In this document: positions 9,570 through 19,104 of the stretch, one piece after another
Position numbering within the stretch: position 1 is the first letter of the stretch
How the letters are laid out: every line of letters begins with the position of its first letter
NCBI RefSeq assembly: GCF_050717515.1
Contig: NZ_JBOITL010000039.1
Coordinates: forward strand, 124,001 to 188,000
Direction: 5' to 3'
DNA length: 64,000 bases
Origin: Clostridium_AD sp050717515
Lineage (GTDB): Bacteria > Bacillota > Clostridia > Clostridiales > Clostridiaceae
The notes under the pieces: model-generated
Seen by the model: only the letters and a program-made list of their open reading frames with translations
What the model was told of the DNA's origin: nothing
Databases searched by the model: none
Program-made: the position numbers and the translations under genes

Positions 9570-10715
9570 CTATCTCTTTAAACCTATTATATCCTGTAAA
9601 ATTTCATCTCCAGTGGTAATTGTCTTACCTGCTGCTTGGAAGGCTCTACTTGCAACTATCATGTCTGTAAACTGCTCAGCTAGGTCAACATTTGACATTT
9701 CAAGCATTCCTCCAAGCATATCTCCGTAGCCTTTACTATTATCTAAACGTGTCTCACCATCAGCAGCAGTCGCATCAGCAACTACATATTTTCCTGTTCT
9801 TACTACTGGCTCACCAGAGTTAGAAGTATTTTGATATACATTTCCCCCTAATTTCGAAAGTCCAGCAGGATTCTTAAAGGAAGCTACAGCAATTTGCCCG
9901 AGTATTGCAACTTTACCACCCTCTAAAACAGCTTTTATTATGCCGTCCTTTTCTATAGAAAAAGTTGTAATTCTTACAGTTCCTGCTGGAGTTACAGGAT
10001 CAGTAGTGGTATTCTCAGGAATAGCAATTTTTTCTGGTATAACAAGAGGAATAAGTTTTTGTTCTGTTTTTATATTTTTACTATTTGCATCAGCATAGTT
10101 TATAATTGCCTTGCCATTTGCATCATAATCTATGCTTGTATAAGCTTCACCATCAGTAACAGCACCATTTTCGTCAGTAATATTAGTAGTAGCTGTAACA
10201 CCATAACCTAATACTCTCAATCCGTCTGAATTTAGTAAATTCCCTTCAGTGTCTAAAGTTAAAGCGCCGTCTCTTGTGTAAAATAAATTCATTCCATTCG
10301 TAGCATCTACTGTATAATCTGCTTTTAAACTTACACCAATTGCTGATACAGTTTCCGCTGAAGTTGCAATTGTAGCTCCACCTTTTGGTGTTGCGCCTTT
10401 AGCTACCATTAAATACCCTTCTCCATCCATAGCAACATCTAGAGGTCTAGATGTTGGTTGCATACCGCCTTGGCCTGTCATAGTGTCTATTCCTGCAACT
10501 TGCACACCTAGTCCAACTTGCCTTGCGTTAACTCCACCTTGGTTTGTTCCAGGAGCTAAAGCCTGAGTCATACTTTGACTTACCATATCTTGAAATCTAA
10601 CTCTTGAACTTTTAAAAGCTGTAGTTCCACAGTTAGCTATATTATTTCCTACAACATCTAATTTAATTTGATTTGCCTTCATTCCACTTATTCCTGCATA
10701 TAATGATCTTAACAT
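9570..10715 (-). CDS. flgE: FlgE, flagellar hook protein
   Basis: Hook subunit. The 381 residues start with the rod/hook motif MLRSLYAGISGMKANQ..LDVVGNNIANCGTTAFK and end with the matching C-terminal helix (NVDLAEQFTDMIVASRAFQAAGK). Between them lie the FlgE/F/G core and a variable region. It follows flgD and the TIGR02530 gene, as expected for a hook gene, and not flgB/flgC as a rod gene would. FlgG-like proteins share the ends, but the hook-operon position and length favour FlgE. Confidence 0.94.
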   Translation of the reverse strand: MLRSLYAGISGMKANQIKLDVVGNNIANCGTTAFKSSRVRFQDMVSQSMTQALAPGTNQGGVNARQVGLGVQVAGIDTMTGQGGMQPTSRPLDVAMDGEGYLMVAKGATPKGGATIATSAETVSAIGVSLKADYTVDATNGMNLFYTRDGALTLDTEGNLLNSDGLRVLGYGVTATTNITDENGAVTDGEAYTSIDYDANGKAIINYADANSKNIKTEQKLIPLVIPEKIAIPENTTTDPVTPAGTVRITTFSIEKDGIIKAVLEGGKVAILGQIAVASFKNPAGLSKLGGNVYQNTSNSGEPVVRTGKYVVADATAADGETRLDNSKGYGDMLGGMLEMSNVDLAEQFTDMIVASRAFQAAGKTITTGDEILQDIIGLKR

Positions 10716-10829
10716 AATATTACCTCCATTTTTTTATTCTTTTGGACTAACTTATAATGTAATCCTAATTTTTTATTAATCACTTTGCTTCTGTATTTCC
10801 ACAAAGTTAAGCTTCCTAAAAGGTCCAGC

Positions 10830-11252
10830 TTATATCATAACTACACTATCTATATTGGTTATTACACTCGCTCCGCTTCCATTTTTATCTAAGGCGGTAA
10901 TTACAGTCCTATTTTTAATACTGGTTATAAGAGCCATATCCTTATATAATATTAAGGCTTGTTTTGCGCCTTTATCCTCCGCCATATTTATTCCTTGGTT
11001 AATCTTCTTCATATCAGCATCATCAAAGTCAATATTACGACTATTTAGTCTTTGTGCTGCATGCGAAGATATGGTAAAACATTCTTCTTTTTTTATTTGT
11101 TTATCTAGAATTTTGTTGAAGGCATTCTTTTCTTTATCTAAGAAATTATCTTCAGTATTAACTTTATTGTTTTTATTTTTCAAACCTAGGTCTGCATACT
11201 GCGTAAAATCTGCTGTTGAATACAGTTTGCCATTTACTACTCTATAAGACAT
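10830..11252 (-). CDS. TIGR02530-type flagellar operon protein
   Basis: A 140-residue soluble protein of the conserved flagellar operon family found between flgD and flgE in Firmicutes. Its C-terminal part (about 60-140) carries the recognisable pattern FTISSHAAQRLNSRNIDFDDADMKKI, then AEDKGAKQALIL and a DMALITSIKNRTVITALDK strand. The molecular role is not established, and hook-assembly involvement is inferred from its constant location. It sits 30 bases after flgD and 114 bases before flgE. Confidence 0.87.
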   Translation of the reverse strand: MSYRVVNGKLYSTADFTQYADLGLKNKNNKVNTEDNFLDKEKNAFNKILDKQIKKEECFTISSHAAQRLNSRNIDFDDADMKKINQGINMAEDKGAKQALILYKDMALITSIKNRTVITALDKNGSGASVITNIDSVVMI

Positions 11253-11282
11253 ATCTAAGCGTCACCACACCATCACAATTAA

Positions 11283-12068
11283 TTACTTCTTTTCTTCTAC
11301 TTTTACGATGTACTCATAGTTTATATCCTTAGTTTTTTCAACACCATCTTCTTGCCACGCAATAGTTAGATTAGCTCCATTTGCATCCCTGAAGACACTT
11401 TTAACTATACCAGCATATTTTTTACTATCTTTTGGATCGGCACCTACTGGTATCAAAGCTTCAACTTGTTTGCCCATTAAACTAACTGCACTTGAAAAGC
11501 TTGTGTTTCCATTTATATAGTCTAATCTATAATCTGGTACATCTAAAATATCTGACAAAGTGTCCGCTGGAAAATTTTTCATAGACCCGTCTGTAAGTTG
11601 TACTGCCATCTTAGTCGTACCTGCTTCTTTATAAACTGCCTTGACAATCCCACCATATTGGACACCATTTGCATCAGAACTACTAAAAGCTACCATCTTA
11701 CCCACTAGTGAAGACGATGTGGAAAAAGCCACAGTACTGTTTAGATTTGTCATCTGCTCGAGAGCTGCAAATTGAGCCATTTGAGATACAAATTCTGTAC
11801 CATCCTTACCCTTGGTTGGATCTTGATTTTTAAGTTCTGCAGCGAGTATTTTCAAAAAAGAGTCTTTGTCCACTTCACCTTTTTTTACAATTCTAGTTCC
11901 TCTGTCAGTTGCTCTTCCTGATTTATTAGCTTCCTTTGTTGCTTCAATCTTCGCATCATTAGCTTCCTTTGTTTCTGCTTGTTTATTAATAGGAACTGCA
12001 CTATTAGGTATAACTGGCGGTGCTATTATTGGTGATATAATCGGTCCATCTATAGGCATATTTATCAC
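11283..12068 (-). CDS. flgD: FlgD, hook-capping scaffold protein
   Basis: Hook cap required for FlgE polymerisation. The 261 residues contain the diagnostic N-terminal block VDKDSFLKILAAELKNQDPTK followed by EFVSQMAQFAALEQMTNLN (about 60-115). Two related beta-rich segments follow, around SLVGKMVAFSSSD...VKAVYKE and SLMGKQVEALIPV...VKSVFRD. The N-terminal 50 residues are low in complexity (Pro/Ile, then Ala/Glu/Lys). It lies between fliK and the TIGR02530 gene, with 19 bases separating it from fliK. Confidence 0.94.
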   Translation of the reverse strand: MINMPIDGPIISPIIAPPVIPNSAVPINKQAETKEANDAKIEATKEANKSGRATDRGTRIVKKGEVDKDSFLKILAAELKNQDPTKGKDGTEFVSQMAQFAALEQMTNLNSTVAFSTSSSLVGKMVAFSSSDANGVQYGGIVKAVYKEAGTTKMAVQLTDGSMKNFPADTLSDILDVPDYRLDYINGNTSFSSAVSLMGKQVEALIPVGADPKDSKKYAGIVKSVFRDANGANLTIAWQEDGVEKTKDINYEYIVKVEEKK

Positions 12069-12087
12069 TCCTCTATGCTAAATTTTT

Positions 12088-13662
12088 TTACACAAATTTA
12101 TTTACCTGATTTTCTTCTATAGCATAGTTATTGCTTATAGAAATATCTTCTTCAACATCTAAACCCATATTTGTACTTTTGTTATTATTTTTATTTCCAT
12201 TGTTATTTTTCTCATTTGAGCCTTTATTAAAAAATGTGGAATCCTCATAAATATTTATATCTAAGCTCTGAATTTTAATATCCATGTTTTTTAACTTATC
12301 ACTTATATCCTGAATATTTTGATTCAATAAATTATAAGTATCTTTATTTAGAGCCGATATACTAGCCTTCATGATTCCGCTTTCCATAGTAAGCTTTATA
12401 GTTATCTCTCCAAGTTCCTTAGGATTCATTCTTACTGTTAAATCCTTAATGTTATTGATTTCCATGAATTTTATATTTTTAATTACATCTGCTCCAAAAT
12501 TACTTTTATCAATTACCAAGTTTACAGCTTGTACCTTTGCTGTATCTACAGTTTTTACAGTTTCAAATTGATTCATAAAATTAACTGCTTTTGATATTTT
12601 CATGTCATCCTTATCTTCGCCAAGCAAATTATTAAGAAATTTTTCTTCGGAGGAACTATTTCCTGAAAATTTACTTCCACTTTCAGAACTATTTGAGCTT
12701 TGCATTTGGGTTTTAGGAAGAGTTTCAGAAATAGTCTTATTACTTAGTTCTATAACTTTTTTTAATAGACTGTCTGTTATTGACTTATCCTCACTATTAA
12801 TGCTAAGAGCTTGCATACTAGGACCTTTTAATAAGCTCAAATTTCCTTTTAACTCATCAACTACAGTAGTTAATTTTTGTAGAACTTGAACTATTTCAGA
12901 AGGTATAAGGTTACTTTCTTTTGATTTTTCTAGCAGTGCAACTATTTCACTAAGGTTGCCTTTTAACATACCTTTTGCATCTGGAGTTAATTCTTTTACA
13001 GCTGTTAACTGTTCTGCGCCTTTTAATTTCTCTATACCTGTTATTTGTTCTGCGCTTTTTAATTGCCCTACAGCTTTTATTTGCTCTATACCTGTTATTT
13101 GTTCTATACCCATGGTGCTTTCTAAATTAATAGAGTTAGGTTTACTTTCCACGTTTATAGTGGCGGTCGCTTCGGGAACCTTTTGAAACATAGAACTTAA
13201 TAATTGAAGTAACTGCTGAAGTTGCGCCATTTGTTCCACAGATTTATCTGTAACTTGAAGCTCACTTGGTGAACTTTCTAAGGTCTGCTCAAGTTTATCT
13301 ATAGCCACTTCTATTAAATTAATTATATTTGTTTTTAACTCCACATTACCGCAAGAATCATTAGAATCTTTTGGAATAATGTACTCTACTTCGCTTTTTT
13401 CAATGTCCTTACTTTCAACATCCTTACTCTCAACGCTCTTGTTTTCAACATTCGCGCCCTGATTTTCAACTTTTGTTTTATCTTGTTTCTCATCTTTACT
13501 GCATTTTTTCTGGGCATTTTCCTTTGAAGAATTCACAGAATTCAAGCCATGGTTATCTAAAACACTTTTGAAATCTTCACTTTTATTTGATCCATTTGGA
13601 ATGCTTTGTTTTTTAGAAGTAGTATTAGTCATTACATTCATATTTACGTTCACTTTTTTCAC
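12088..13662 (-). CDS. fliK: FliK, hook-length control protein
   Basis: Molecular ruler that ends hook growth and switches FlhB specificity. The 524 residues are mostly low-complexity and Ser/Lys/Asn-rich. The conserved C-terminal Flg_hook domain lies at about 405-485 (DLTVRMNPKELGEITIKL, then MKASISALNKDTYNLLNQN). A degenerate repeat around residues 180-230 alternates EQITGIE, EQIKAVG, QLKSAE and QLTAVK. The gene starts 4 bases inside the end of fliJ. The identification rests on the C-terminal domain and context. Confidence 0.93.
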   Translation of the reverse strand: MKKVNVNMNVMTNTTSKKQSIPNGSNKSEDFKSVLDNHGLNSVNSSKENAQKKCSKDEKQDKTKVENQGANVENKSVESKDVESKDIEKSEVEYIIPKDSNDSCGNVELKTNIINLIEVAIDKLEQTLESSPSELQVTDKSVEQMAQLQQLLQLLSSMFQKVPEATATINVESKPNSINLESTMGIEQITGIEQIKAVGQLKSAEQITGIEKLKGAEQLTAVKELTPDAKGMLKGNLSEIVALLEKSKESNLIPSEIVQVLQKLTTVVDELKGNLSLLKGPSMQALSINSEDKSITDSLLKKVIELSNKTISETLPKTQMQSSNSSESGSKFSGNSSSEEKFLNNLLGEDKDDMKISKAVNFMNQFETVKTVDTAKVQAVNLVIDKSNFGADVIKNIKFMEINNIKDLTVRMNPKELGEITIKLTMESGIMKASISALNKDTYNLLNQNIQDISDKLKNMDIKIQSLDINIYEDSTFFNKGSNEKNNNGNKNNNKSTNMGLDVEEDISISNNYAIEENQVNKFV

Positions 13663-14105
13663 CTCCTCTCCCTGTGGTTATTTCTAATAAAAGCATAAAG
13701 TGCAAACTCATCATTAGTCTTTTGCTCTATTAGATTCTGCTCTTTTATAAAAGCACTCTTTTGATTTTCTTTTAAGATTTCAACCGTTTTCTTTTCAACT
13801 TGGCATTGTTTAAGTTCTCGTCTTTTTTGCTCTACTATCTCTTCCTTATTCTCTAAGACTACTGAAGTCTCGTCCATAGCCAAATTCAGAGCATTTAAAT
13901 AATTTTGTTTCATTTTCTGCTGAACGATAGATTCGTATGAATCTATCGTTCTATAGATTTTATATTTTTCTTCTAAACTATTTAGCTGCTCTTCCACCAG
14001 ATTTCTCTGTCTTTGTGCTTCTTTAAATTGGAGTTTACTTTTATCTTCAATATCTTTTCTAATATCAAGAAGCTTTTGCATTCTAAACTTGTATACATCT
14101 GCCAA
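13659..14105 (-). CDS. fliJ: FliJ, export ATPase-associated coiled-coil protein
   Basis: Coiled-coil stalk protein of the FliH-FliI-FliJ export ATPase. The 148 residues are almost wholly helical and charged, starting YKFRMQKLLDIRKDIEDKSK, with the family pattern FKEAQRQRNLVEEQLNSLEEKY. It lies directly between fliI and fliK and overlaps fliK by 4 bases. A perfect 13-bp inverted repeat at 13922-13951 sits inside the coding sequence (around RTIDSYESIV). Confidence 0.92.
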   Translation of the reverse strand: MADVYKFRMQKLLDIRKDIEDKSKLQFKEAQRQRNLVEEQLNSLEEKYKIYRTIDSYESIVQQKMKQNYLNALNLAMDETSVVLENKEEIVEQKRRELKQCQVEKKTVEILKENQKSAFIKEQNLIEQKTNDEFALYAFIRNNHRERR

Positions 14106-14141
14106 TTTAAAAACTCCTCCCCTGAAACTACCTAAAATTTT

Positions 14142-15449
14142 TTAATCAAATATTTTTTTAAGCGAATTAATGCTAATGCTAAAATCCGTAGTTTCATTTA
14201 CACCCTGTTTTAAATAGGACTCTATGTTTTCATTATACTTAATTGCATTGTCAATTTTTGTGCTACTTCCTTTTACATAGGCGCCAATATTTATTAAATC
14301 TTCTGAATCTTTATAAGTTGCCATAAGTTCTCTTGCTGTAGAGGCCGCTTGTTTATGATCTACCGTAGCAATTTCAGACATTAGCCTGCTTACACTAGCT
14401 AGAACATCAATAGCGGGATAATGATTTTTAGCAGCAAGGGCTCTAGATAACACTATATGCCCATCTAATATACCACGAACAGCATCTGCTATCGGTTCAT
14501 TAAAATCATCGCCATCAACAAGCACTGTATAAAATGCAGTAATAGATCCTTTCTGTGACATTCCGCTACGTTCCATTAATTTAGGTAACATTGAGAAAAC
14601 TGATGGAGTATATCCTTTAGTAGCTGGTGGCTCACCTATAGCTAGTCCAATTTCTCTCTGTGCCATGGCGAATCTTGTTACTGAATCCATCATTAAAATG
14701 ACTTTTTTACCTTGATCTCTAAAGTACTCTGCAATCGCTGTAGCTGTAAACGCGCCCTTGAGCCTTACTAGGGCTGGTTTATCAGAAGTTGCACATACAA
14801 TAATGGATTTTTTCATTCCCTTTTCCCCTAAATCTTTCTCTATAAAATCTAGTACTTCTCTTCCTCTTTCTCCTATAAGTGCAATAACATTTACCTCTGC
14901 TTTTGCCTCTCTTGCTATCATTCCAAGGGTTGTACTCTTACCTACCCCACTACCTGCAAAGATGCCTATTCTTTGACCTTCTCCGCAAGTTAAAAAACCA
15001 TCAATAGCTCTAATTCCAGTAGGCAATACCTCTGTTATTCTACGTCTTTTTAGTGGATCTGGAGGAGATGTATTAAGTGAGTAAGCTGTGTATTTACTAA
15101 TTTCAGCTCCAGCTAATGGAATGCCCAGGCCATCTAGGACTTTTCCAAACAATTCCTCAGAGCATTTAACGCTTAAGGGACTTCCAGTTGGTACTACTCT
15201 GCAACCTGGTGATATACCCACTAGTTCCCCAAGAGGCATTAAAATTACATCCTTATCTCTAAACCCAACAACTTCACAAGAGATTTCCTCATTTGATATA
15301 TTATAAATTTTACACACTTCACCAACAAAGGCTGTTATTCCTTGAACTTCAATAGTAAGTCCTATAACATTCTTTACCACACCTTCGCAGTAAGTATAGT
15401 TAATATCAGGAAGTTTATTCATTAGGTAATCAAAATTCAGATTTATCAT
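14142..15449 (-). CDS. fliI: FliI, flagellar export ATPase
   Basis: F1-beta-like ATPase that energises export substrate unfolding. The 435 residues have Walker A GSGVGKST at 166-173 and Walker B VILMMDSVTR. The GERGREVLDFIE segment and RALAAKNHYPAIDVLASVSRL are typical of FliI/YscN. It is transcribed after fliH (22-base gap) and before fliJ (36-base gap). Length and motifs agree with a functional enzyme. Confidence 0.97.
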   Translation of the reverse strand: MINLNFDYLMNKLPDINYTYCEGVVKNVIGLTIEVQGITAFVGEVCKIYNISNEEISCEVVGFRDKDVILMPLGELVGISPGCRVVPTGSPLSVKCSEELFGKVLDGLGIPLAGAEISKYTAYSLNTSPPDPLKRRRITEVLPTGIRAIDGFLTCGEGQRIGIFAGSGVGKSTTLGMIAREAKAEVNVIALIGERGREVLDFIEKDLGEKGMKKSIIVCATSDKPALVRLKGAFTATAIAEYFRDQGKKVILMMDSVTRFAMAQREIGLAIGEPPATKGYTPSVFSMLPKLMERSGMSQKGSITAFYTVLVDGDDFNEPIADAVRGILDGHIVLSRALAAKNHYPAIDVLASVSRLMSEIATVDHKQAASTARELMATYKDSEDLINIGAYVKGSSTKIDNAIKYNENIESYLKQGVNETTDFSISINSLKKIFD

Positions 15450-15471
15450 AATAGTTCTCGCCCTTCTAAAT

Positions 15472-16218
15472 TTATATTAGTTCTTCCTTAAAAACTTCTA
15501 TTATTTTTTCTATACCGTAAGCTATACTTACAATACTTTTACCTGTATCTTTCTCAATAACAGCAGTTCCATCATCTAAAAAATCATCTTCAATTACAAA
15601 TATATCCCCTTGAAAAGCAAGTCTTTGTTTCCAATTTTCAATTTGCTCTACTATGGTAGCAAAATGAGAACTATTACTTTTTATAATATAGGATTTTATA
15701 TTTCTTTCAGCTTTTAGAGTATTAAAAATCATTTCGTTTAAAGCATCTTTTTCCACTACTTCTCTTTTTAATATATTCTCAGCTATACTTATAACTAAAT
15801 CCTTTATATGCTGCTGTTTATCTATTAAATACTGATTATACTCACTTTTAGCTGCAGTTAATAGGTCATCTGCCATAGCTCTCACTGCTTCTGCATCTAA
15901 CCTAGCAGTTACCATAGCTTCGTTATAACCATTCTCGTAGCCTTTTTCGTAGCCTTCATTTTGCCCTTCTTCAAAAGCTTGCATTTTTGCCGCTGTTGCA
16001 TCTATAAAAGATTTAGAAAGGATTTTCTCACTTTCTATTCGTGCATTCTCTAATATATTGCCAGCTATGTTTTCAAAACTTTCCATATTATCTCTTTTGG
16101 CCCCATGATTTTCATCCATAATTTCTCCGTAGGTAACATCTCTTAGCTGGGTGGTTATTTCTTTATCACCTTGCTCTATAATCCTTGAATTTTTTATAAT
16201 ATTAAAGGACGAGTGCAT
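15472..16218 (-). CDS. fliH: FliH, export ATPase regulator (start at internal ATG)
   Basis: FliH binds and regulates FliI and links it to the C-ring. I chose the ATG at 16218 (MHSSFNIIKNSRII) because AGGTGG lies 5 bases upstream of it. An ATG at 16257 would add 13 residues and deepen the overlap with fliG. The 248-residue protein contains the FliH-type spaced Gly stretch EGQNEGYEKGYENGYNEA (about 100) and a C-terminal V-ATPase-E-like domain with ISIAENILKREVVE. The 5' end overlaps fliG by 17 bases. Confidence 0.92.
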   Translation of the reverse strand: MHSSFNIIKNSRIIEQGDKEITTQLRDVTYGEIMDENHGAKRDNMESFENIAGNILENARIESEKILSKSFIDATAAKMQAFEEGQNEGYEKGYENGYNEAMVTARLDAEAVRAMADDLLTAAKSEYNQYLIDKQQHIKDLVISIAENILKREVVEKDALNEMIFNTLKAERNIKSYIIKSNSSHFATIVEQIENWKQRLAFQGDIFVIEDDFLDDGTAVIEKDTGKSIVSIAYGIEKIIEVFKEELI

Positions 16219-17215
16219 CTTCGCCACCTCTTGAAAGTACAATTTCTCCAGCTTCATCTAACCGCCTCAAAACACCAACAATTTTTTGTTGTGCTTTTTC
16301 AACATCCATAAGTCTAACTGGCCCTAAGAACTCCATGTCTTCTTTTAAAGATGCTGCTGCTCTCTTAGATTGGTTTTTGAAGATACTATTAGCAACTTCT
16401 TCTGAACATCCCTTTAATGCAAGAGATAAGTCCTTAGTATCTATTTCTCTTAATATTCTTTGTATTGAAACATCATCCAAGGTGATAATATCCTCAAATA
16501 CAAACATTGATTCTTTAATCTTTTCTGCAAGTTCCGCATCTTCTCGCTCTAGCCCCTCTGTAATGTTCTTTTCAGTGGTTCTATCTACTTGGTTTAAAAT
16601 ATCCACTAGAGATTCAATTCCACCAATCACAGTAGTATCTGTTCTAATAATAGAAGATAACTTTCCATTTAAAACTTTTTCAATTTCTTTAATAACCATA
16701 GGTGAAATATTACTCATAGTTGCGATTCTAAAAGCTACTTCACTTTGCAAATCCAGTGGCAGTTCTGCCATTACCTGAGCAGCCTTATCCGCCTGCATAT
16801 AACACATAATAAGCGCTATGGTTTGTGGATGTTCATTAGATATAACATTCAAAAGTTGATGAGCATCTGCTTTCCTTGCTATGGCAAAGGGTCTATATTG
16901 TTGGGTTTCTTCCATAACTTTGTCTAATATTTCCTTTGCCCTTTGTGAACCAAGTGCTTTTGAAAGCAAATTTCTAGCATACTCAACTCCACCTTCTAAA
17001 AGGAAATCCTTTGCCTTATTCATTTCCATAAACTCATCTAAAATTGACAGTCTTTGCTCAGCTTTAACTGAAACTATGTTAGCAATTTCGTAGGTTATCT
17101 TTTGGATATCCTTTTCTGGCAATTTCTTTATTATGCCCGATGAAGCGTCCGGACCTAAGGTTATAAATAAAATAGCCGCCTTTTGAATCCCTGTAAGTTT
17201 TTCACCTTTAGCCAC
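16202..17215 (-). CDS. fliG: FliG, motor switch protein
   Basis: Rotor protein that contacts MotA and forms the upper C-ring. The 337 residues show the N-terminal domain (TGIQKAAILFITLGPDASSGIIKKL), the middle domain with the EHPQTIAL motif, and the C-terminal torque helix region (IQRILREIDTKDLSLALKG..EEVANSIFKNQSKRAA.L). It lies 6 bases after fliF and overlaps fliH. All expected domains are intact. Confidence 0.97.
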   Translation of the reverse strand: MAKGEKLTGIQKAAILFITLGPDASSGIIKKLPEKDIQKITYEIANIVSVKAEQRLSILDEFMEMNKAKDFLLEGGVEYARNLLSKALGSQRAKEILDKVMEETQQYRPFAIARKADAHQLLNVISNEHPQTIALIMCYMQADKAAQVMAELPLDLQSEVAFRIATMSNISPMVIKEIEKVLNGKLSSIIRTDTTVIGGIESLVDILNQVDRTTEKNITEGLEREDAELAEKIKESMFVFEDIITLDDVSIQRILREIDTKDLSLALKGCSEEVANSIFKNQSKRAAASLKEDMEFLGPVRLMDVEKAQQKIVGVLRRLDEAGEIVLSRGGEDALVL

Positions 17216-17221
17216 TATTTA

Positions 17222-18787
17222 TCACCTCTCATCTTCCGTCAGCCAAGACTTAATTATATCTGCAACTTGTTCTGGTTTCTCTTCAGCGTACTTCTTAACT
17301 TGTTTTTCCATATTAGAATTTTTATCATTAACTTCAAATTCAATAGGAGCAAAGAATTCTTCTTGCTTTGGAGCAATATTGTCTCCAATCACCATATCAA
17401 TACCCTCAGTTTCTGTTTCTTTAGTCTTTTTGGACTTACGAATTACAACAAACAATAAAATCAATAATAAAATAGCTAAAACACCAAATGCAATGCGTTT
17501 GTATAGTGCAGATTTAGCAGCTGCTTTATCAGCATTTTCTATATCTAAAAGTGCTTTTTCAGCGGCTTTTTTACTCTCACTATCAAAATTCAAACCTTCT
17601 ACAGTTATTGAGTCCTTTCTCTCTTCAGAGTACCCTATTGCTTTGGCAACTAAATTATTTACAGAAGTTTTAGTGTTTTCATCCAAATTACCATCTAGTA
17701 CAACTGACGTAGTAATTTTAGTAATCCCACCAGGAGCTTTCACTGTACTTTCCACTACTTTCGAATTCTCATAATTTTTTGTTGATTCTTTATTAACCAC
17801 ATTCCCATCTTTAGGAGTTGTAGCTGTAGTGTTTTTTGAAGCTTCGTCTACAGGACTAGTTGTTAAATCTTTAGTAGTACTATCATTTATTGTCTGTATA
17901 TCATGTGAACTTACTACTGCTCCCTTTGGGTCATATTTAACAGTGTCTTTTTTAACTGCATCAAAATTAAGTTCTGTATTAACGGAAACTCTTACTCCAG
18001 TTTTATATATAGGCTCTAATACCTTCATTATTTTTGCTTCTAAATTCTTTTCAACTTCTTTTTTTAACTCTAGTTGCTTATCCGTAGAACCAGTTAATGT
18101 ATCCGCTTCTTTATCATATAAGCCCTCAGTTAAAAGCAAAAATTTATCAGATACTATGCTGACATTTTCCTTTGGGAGGTTTTCTACGCCTCCAGTAAGC
18201 AATGCAACTATTGCCTTTACTTGCGCTGTATTAAGCTTAGTGCCGGCTTTAAGTTTAATTACAACTGAAGCACTGGCAGGCTCCGTTTCGCGAACAAAAG
18301 CTGTGCTTTCTGGTAAAACCAAATTAACCTTAGCTCCTTCAATTTCTGGAAAAGACTTAATAGCTCTTTCAATTTCCCCAGCTAAAGCTCTTTGGTACAT
18401 GATTTTAGTTTCTTTATCCGTAGGTGCCATTTTACCATTATCAAAAAGCTCAAATCCTTGACTTCCCTCTGTAATCTTAACCTCAGATACAAGCTCCATT
18501 CTAAGGCTATCAATGTCTGCCTTAGGTACTAATATGGAGTTATCACTCACCTTATATGTAACTTTTTTCTCTTTTAATTTCGCTAAAATAGCACCTGAAT
18601 CCTCTGTTGTCATATTTGAAAATAACACATCATATTTAGTTTTCGATGCTATTACAATAAAAGAACCAAGGGCCACTATAACTACGGCCGCAAGTAAACT
18701 ATAAGCTATTTTTTTACTTTTACTTAAATTACCCCAGCCTTGCGAAATCTTAGTCCTTACTTCGAGTAGCTTACTCATACCCAGCAC
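17222..18787 (-). CDS. fliF: FliF, MS-ring protein
   Basis: Forms the MS ring in the membrane, the platform for the rotor and export gate. The 521 residues have a first membrane segment at about 28-48 and a second at about 432-452. Between them are ring-building motifs (YDVLFSNMTTEDSGAILAKL; QRALAGEIERAIKSFPEIEGAKVNLVLP) and a long Ser/Thr/Lys linker. The cytoplasmic C-terminal tail (KYAEEKPEQVADIIKSWL) is the FliG-binding helix. It is encoded between fliE and fliG. Confidence 0.97.
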   Translation of the reverse strand: MLGMSKLLEVRTKISQGWGNLSKSKKIAYSLLAAVVIVALGSFIVIASKTKYDVLFSNMTTEDSGAILAKLKEKKVTYKVSDNSILVPKADIDSLRMELVSEVKITEGSQGFELFDNGKMAPTDKETKIMYQRALAGEIERAIKSFPEIEGAKVNLVLPESTAFVRETEPASASVVIKLKAGTKLNTAQVKAIVALLTGGVENLPKENVSIVSDKFLLLTEGLYDKEADTLTGSTDKQLELKKEVEKNLEAKIMKVLEPIYKTGVRVSVNTELNFDAVKKDTVKYDPKGAVVSSHDIQTINDSTTKDLTTSPVDEASKNTTATTPKDGNVVNKESTKNYENSKVVESTVKAPGGITKITTSVVLDGNLDENTKTSVNNLVAKAIGYSEERKDSITVEGLNFDSESKKAAEKALLDIENADKAAAKSALYKRIAFGVLAILLLILLFVVIRKSKKTKETETEGIDMVIGDNIAPKQEEFFAPIEFEVNDKNSNMEKQVKKYAEEKPEQVADIIKSWLTEDER

Positions 18788-18793
18788 CCCTTA

Positions 18794-19093
18794 CTATATC
18801 TGCATTCTATTAAATTCCTGGTATGCCTCTACAAGCTTATTCCTAATTTGCACTGCCAGTTCTAGTGACAATTTAGCTTCTTCTGTAGATAACATAACCT
18901 TGTGCACGTCTTCTTCTTCACCTTTTATAAACTTTTGAGTAAGGTTATCTGCTTCTAATTGTTGATCATTAACTTCACTTAATTTTTCTTCTAAGGTGTC
19001 TAAGAAGTTATTGCTTTTCTTCTCACCTTCTACAGGACTACTTTGAAGTTCATTAAATATTTTTGTATTATTGACATAAGCATTAATATTCAT
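18794..19093 (-). CDS. fliE: FliE, rod-MS ring junction protein
   Basis: Small basal-body protein joining the rod to the MS ring and export gate. The 99-residue protein has the family core FLDTLEEKLSEVNDQQLEADNLTQKFIKGEEEDVHKVMLSTEEAKLSLELAVQIRNKLVEAYQEFNRMQI, visible in sections across residues 30-99. It follows flgC by 11 bases and precedes fliF by 6, the usual flgBC-fliEF order. Confidence 0.95.
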   Translation of the reverse strand: MNINAYVNNTKIFNELQSSPVEGEKKSNNFLDTLEEKLSEVNDQQLEADNLTQKFIKGEEEDVHKVMLSTEEAKLSLELAVQIRNKLVEAYQEFNRMQI

Positions 19094-19104
19094 AAATCAC
19101 TCTC

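Noticed and set aside
17829..18461. A 210-codon plus-strand reading frame opposite fliF
   Set aside because: It is fully contained in fliF on the other strand, has Ser/Leu/Phe-rich noise-like composition, no ribosome site and no family resemblance.
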